A stretch of 64,000 nt of DNA, from NCBI RefSeq assembly GCF_040396155.1, contig NZ_JBEBOY010000018.1, positions 1-64,000 on the forward strand. The letters are read 5' to 3'. Below, piece after piece: positions 63,685 through 64,000 of the stretch. A program made the position numbers and the translations under genes. Origin of the DNA: Tissierella praeacuta_A. GTDB lineage: Bacteria > Bacillota > Clostridia > Tissierellales > Tissierellaceae. Under the pieces are notes generated by a model, which worked only from the letters and a program-made list of their open reading frames with translations, was not told the DNA's origin and made no database searches. Each line of letters opens with the position of its first letter. Position 1 is the first letter of the stretch.

Positions 63685-64000
63685 TTAATACACTTCACCT
63701 GAACCGCTTATTCTTGTTCCTTGTGTACTTGTATACTTAATATAATAAGCTTTATTTTTTACAGCAGTGCCATAAGCTGTTACATCATCCAAATCGAGTA
63801 TCGGCGAATTAAACTCAAAATCCCCATTACTACTGTAGAATGAAAGTCGGATTTTTTGCCTTGCATCGGGTTCAAAATAATGATATATTCCATATCCTGT
63901 TGATCCAAGAGAATCTGGACAAGGCAGATATTTATAGTCGGAGTATATATAGGAGCTGAAAGAATAACTAAAGTATCTTGATGAATCGTTTAGATCCCAA
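63685..64000 (-). CDS. Partial gene, C-terminal end of a probable secreted protein
   Basis: An open frame enters from the right edge and ends at a TAA (63685-63687). The last 104 residues include WDLNDSSRYFSYSFSSYIYS, GYGIYHYFEPDARQKIRLSF and YYIKYTSTQGTRISGSGEVY. It is rich in Ser, Tyr and beta-forming residues, as in extracellular domains of Bacillota. The remnant at 61063-61174 has a similar character. No family named; the start is outside the window. A strong terminator follows the stop. Confidence 0.65.
   Translation of the reverse strand, partial: WDLNDSSRYFSYSFSSYIYSDYKYLPCPDSLGSTGYGIYHYFEPDARQKIRLSFYSSNGDFEFNSPILDLDDVTAYGTAVKNKAYYIKYTSTQGTRISGSGEVY

Noticed and set aside
59299..64000. 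tRNA gene as integration target at the right end
   Set aside because: I found no cloverleaf-forming sequence there by eye, and none elsewhere in the window.

Overview
The window comes from an AT-rich member of the Bacillota, probably Clostridia or Tissierellia. The evidence is low-GC coding, strong AGGAGG ribosome sites, clostridial conjugative-element families (PrgI, Maff2, PcfB, CD1107/CD1108 types, TTRAP) and an ECF sigma/DUF4179 pair. It is a composite mobile island. Nearly every gene lies on the minus strand, so the biological order runs from right to left.

Positions 1-27,500 are the conjugation and maintenance module of a Tn1549/CTn-type integrative conjugative element. Read 5' to 3' on the minus strand it holds parA, parB, a replication-initiator-like gene, pcfB, the VirD4-type coupling protein, Maff2, a VirB6-like channel protein, PrgI, the VirB4 ATPase, a C40 peptidase, DUF4315, a DUF4366/CD1107 gene, topB, a RadC-like gene, TTRAP, a TIR-domain gene and a giant methylase/SNF2 helicase. 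This module is damaged by mobile introns. VirB4 is split by a complete group II intron (16769-19425). The helicase has an in-frame TAA and is split by a second intron (1-1463). That second intron's own reverse transcriptase appears to be split at YADD by the 5' end of a third intron, which suggests a nested arrangement cut off by the window edge.

Positions 27,500-36,700 hold short accessory modules. Each has a related scar of about 80 bp just downstream. The first scar contains a near-perfect match to a 14-bp core that I remember as the att core of rumA-integrating elements, which suggests successive insertions at one site. Module A is three genes of unknown role. Module B is a pyridoxal-type kinase, two PNPOx-fold proteins and a MocR regulator.

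Positions 36,700-54,900 are a dense defence island: a nuclease plus zinc-hook ATPase pair, an unknown cluster (GNAT, HNH-like and two unfamiliar proteins), a Gabija-like OLD/UvrD pair, and a restriction system. The restriction system has an m5C methyltransferase opposed by McrB-like and McrC-like genes and a stand-alone EcoRII-N/B3-like domain. That last arrangement is the best candidate for something little described.

Positions 54,900-60,600 hold an integration module: three tandem large serine recombinase genes (the middle one without a catalytic domain), a SHOCT-like peptide and a sigma-70-like factor. A decayed copy of a recombinase 3' end lies at 49.0 kb, joined to the start of a UvrD-like gene, so this end has recombined more than once. 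Positions 61,700-64,000 look like ordinary chromosome: a DUF4179 protein, an ECF sigma factor and the end of a further gene. I found no tRNA, rRNA or CRISPR array.
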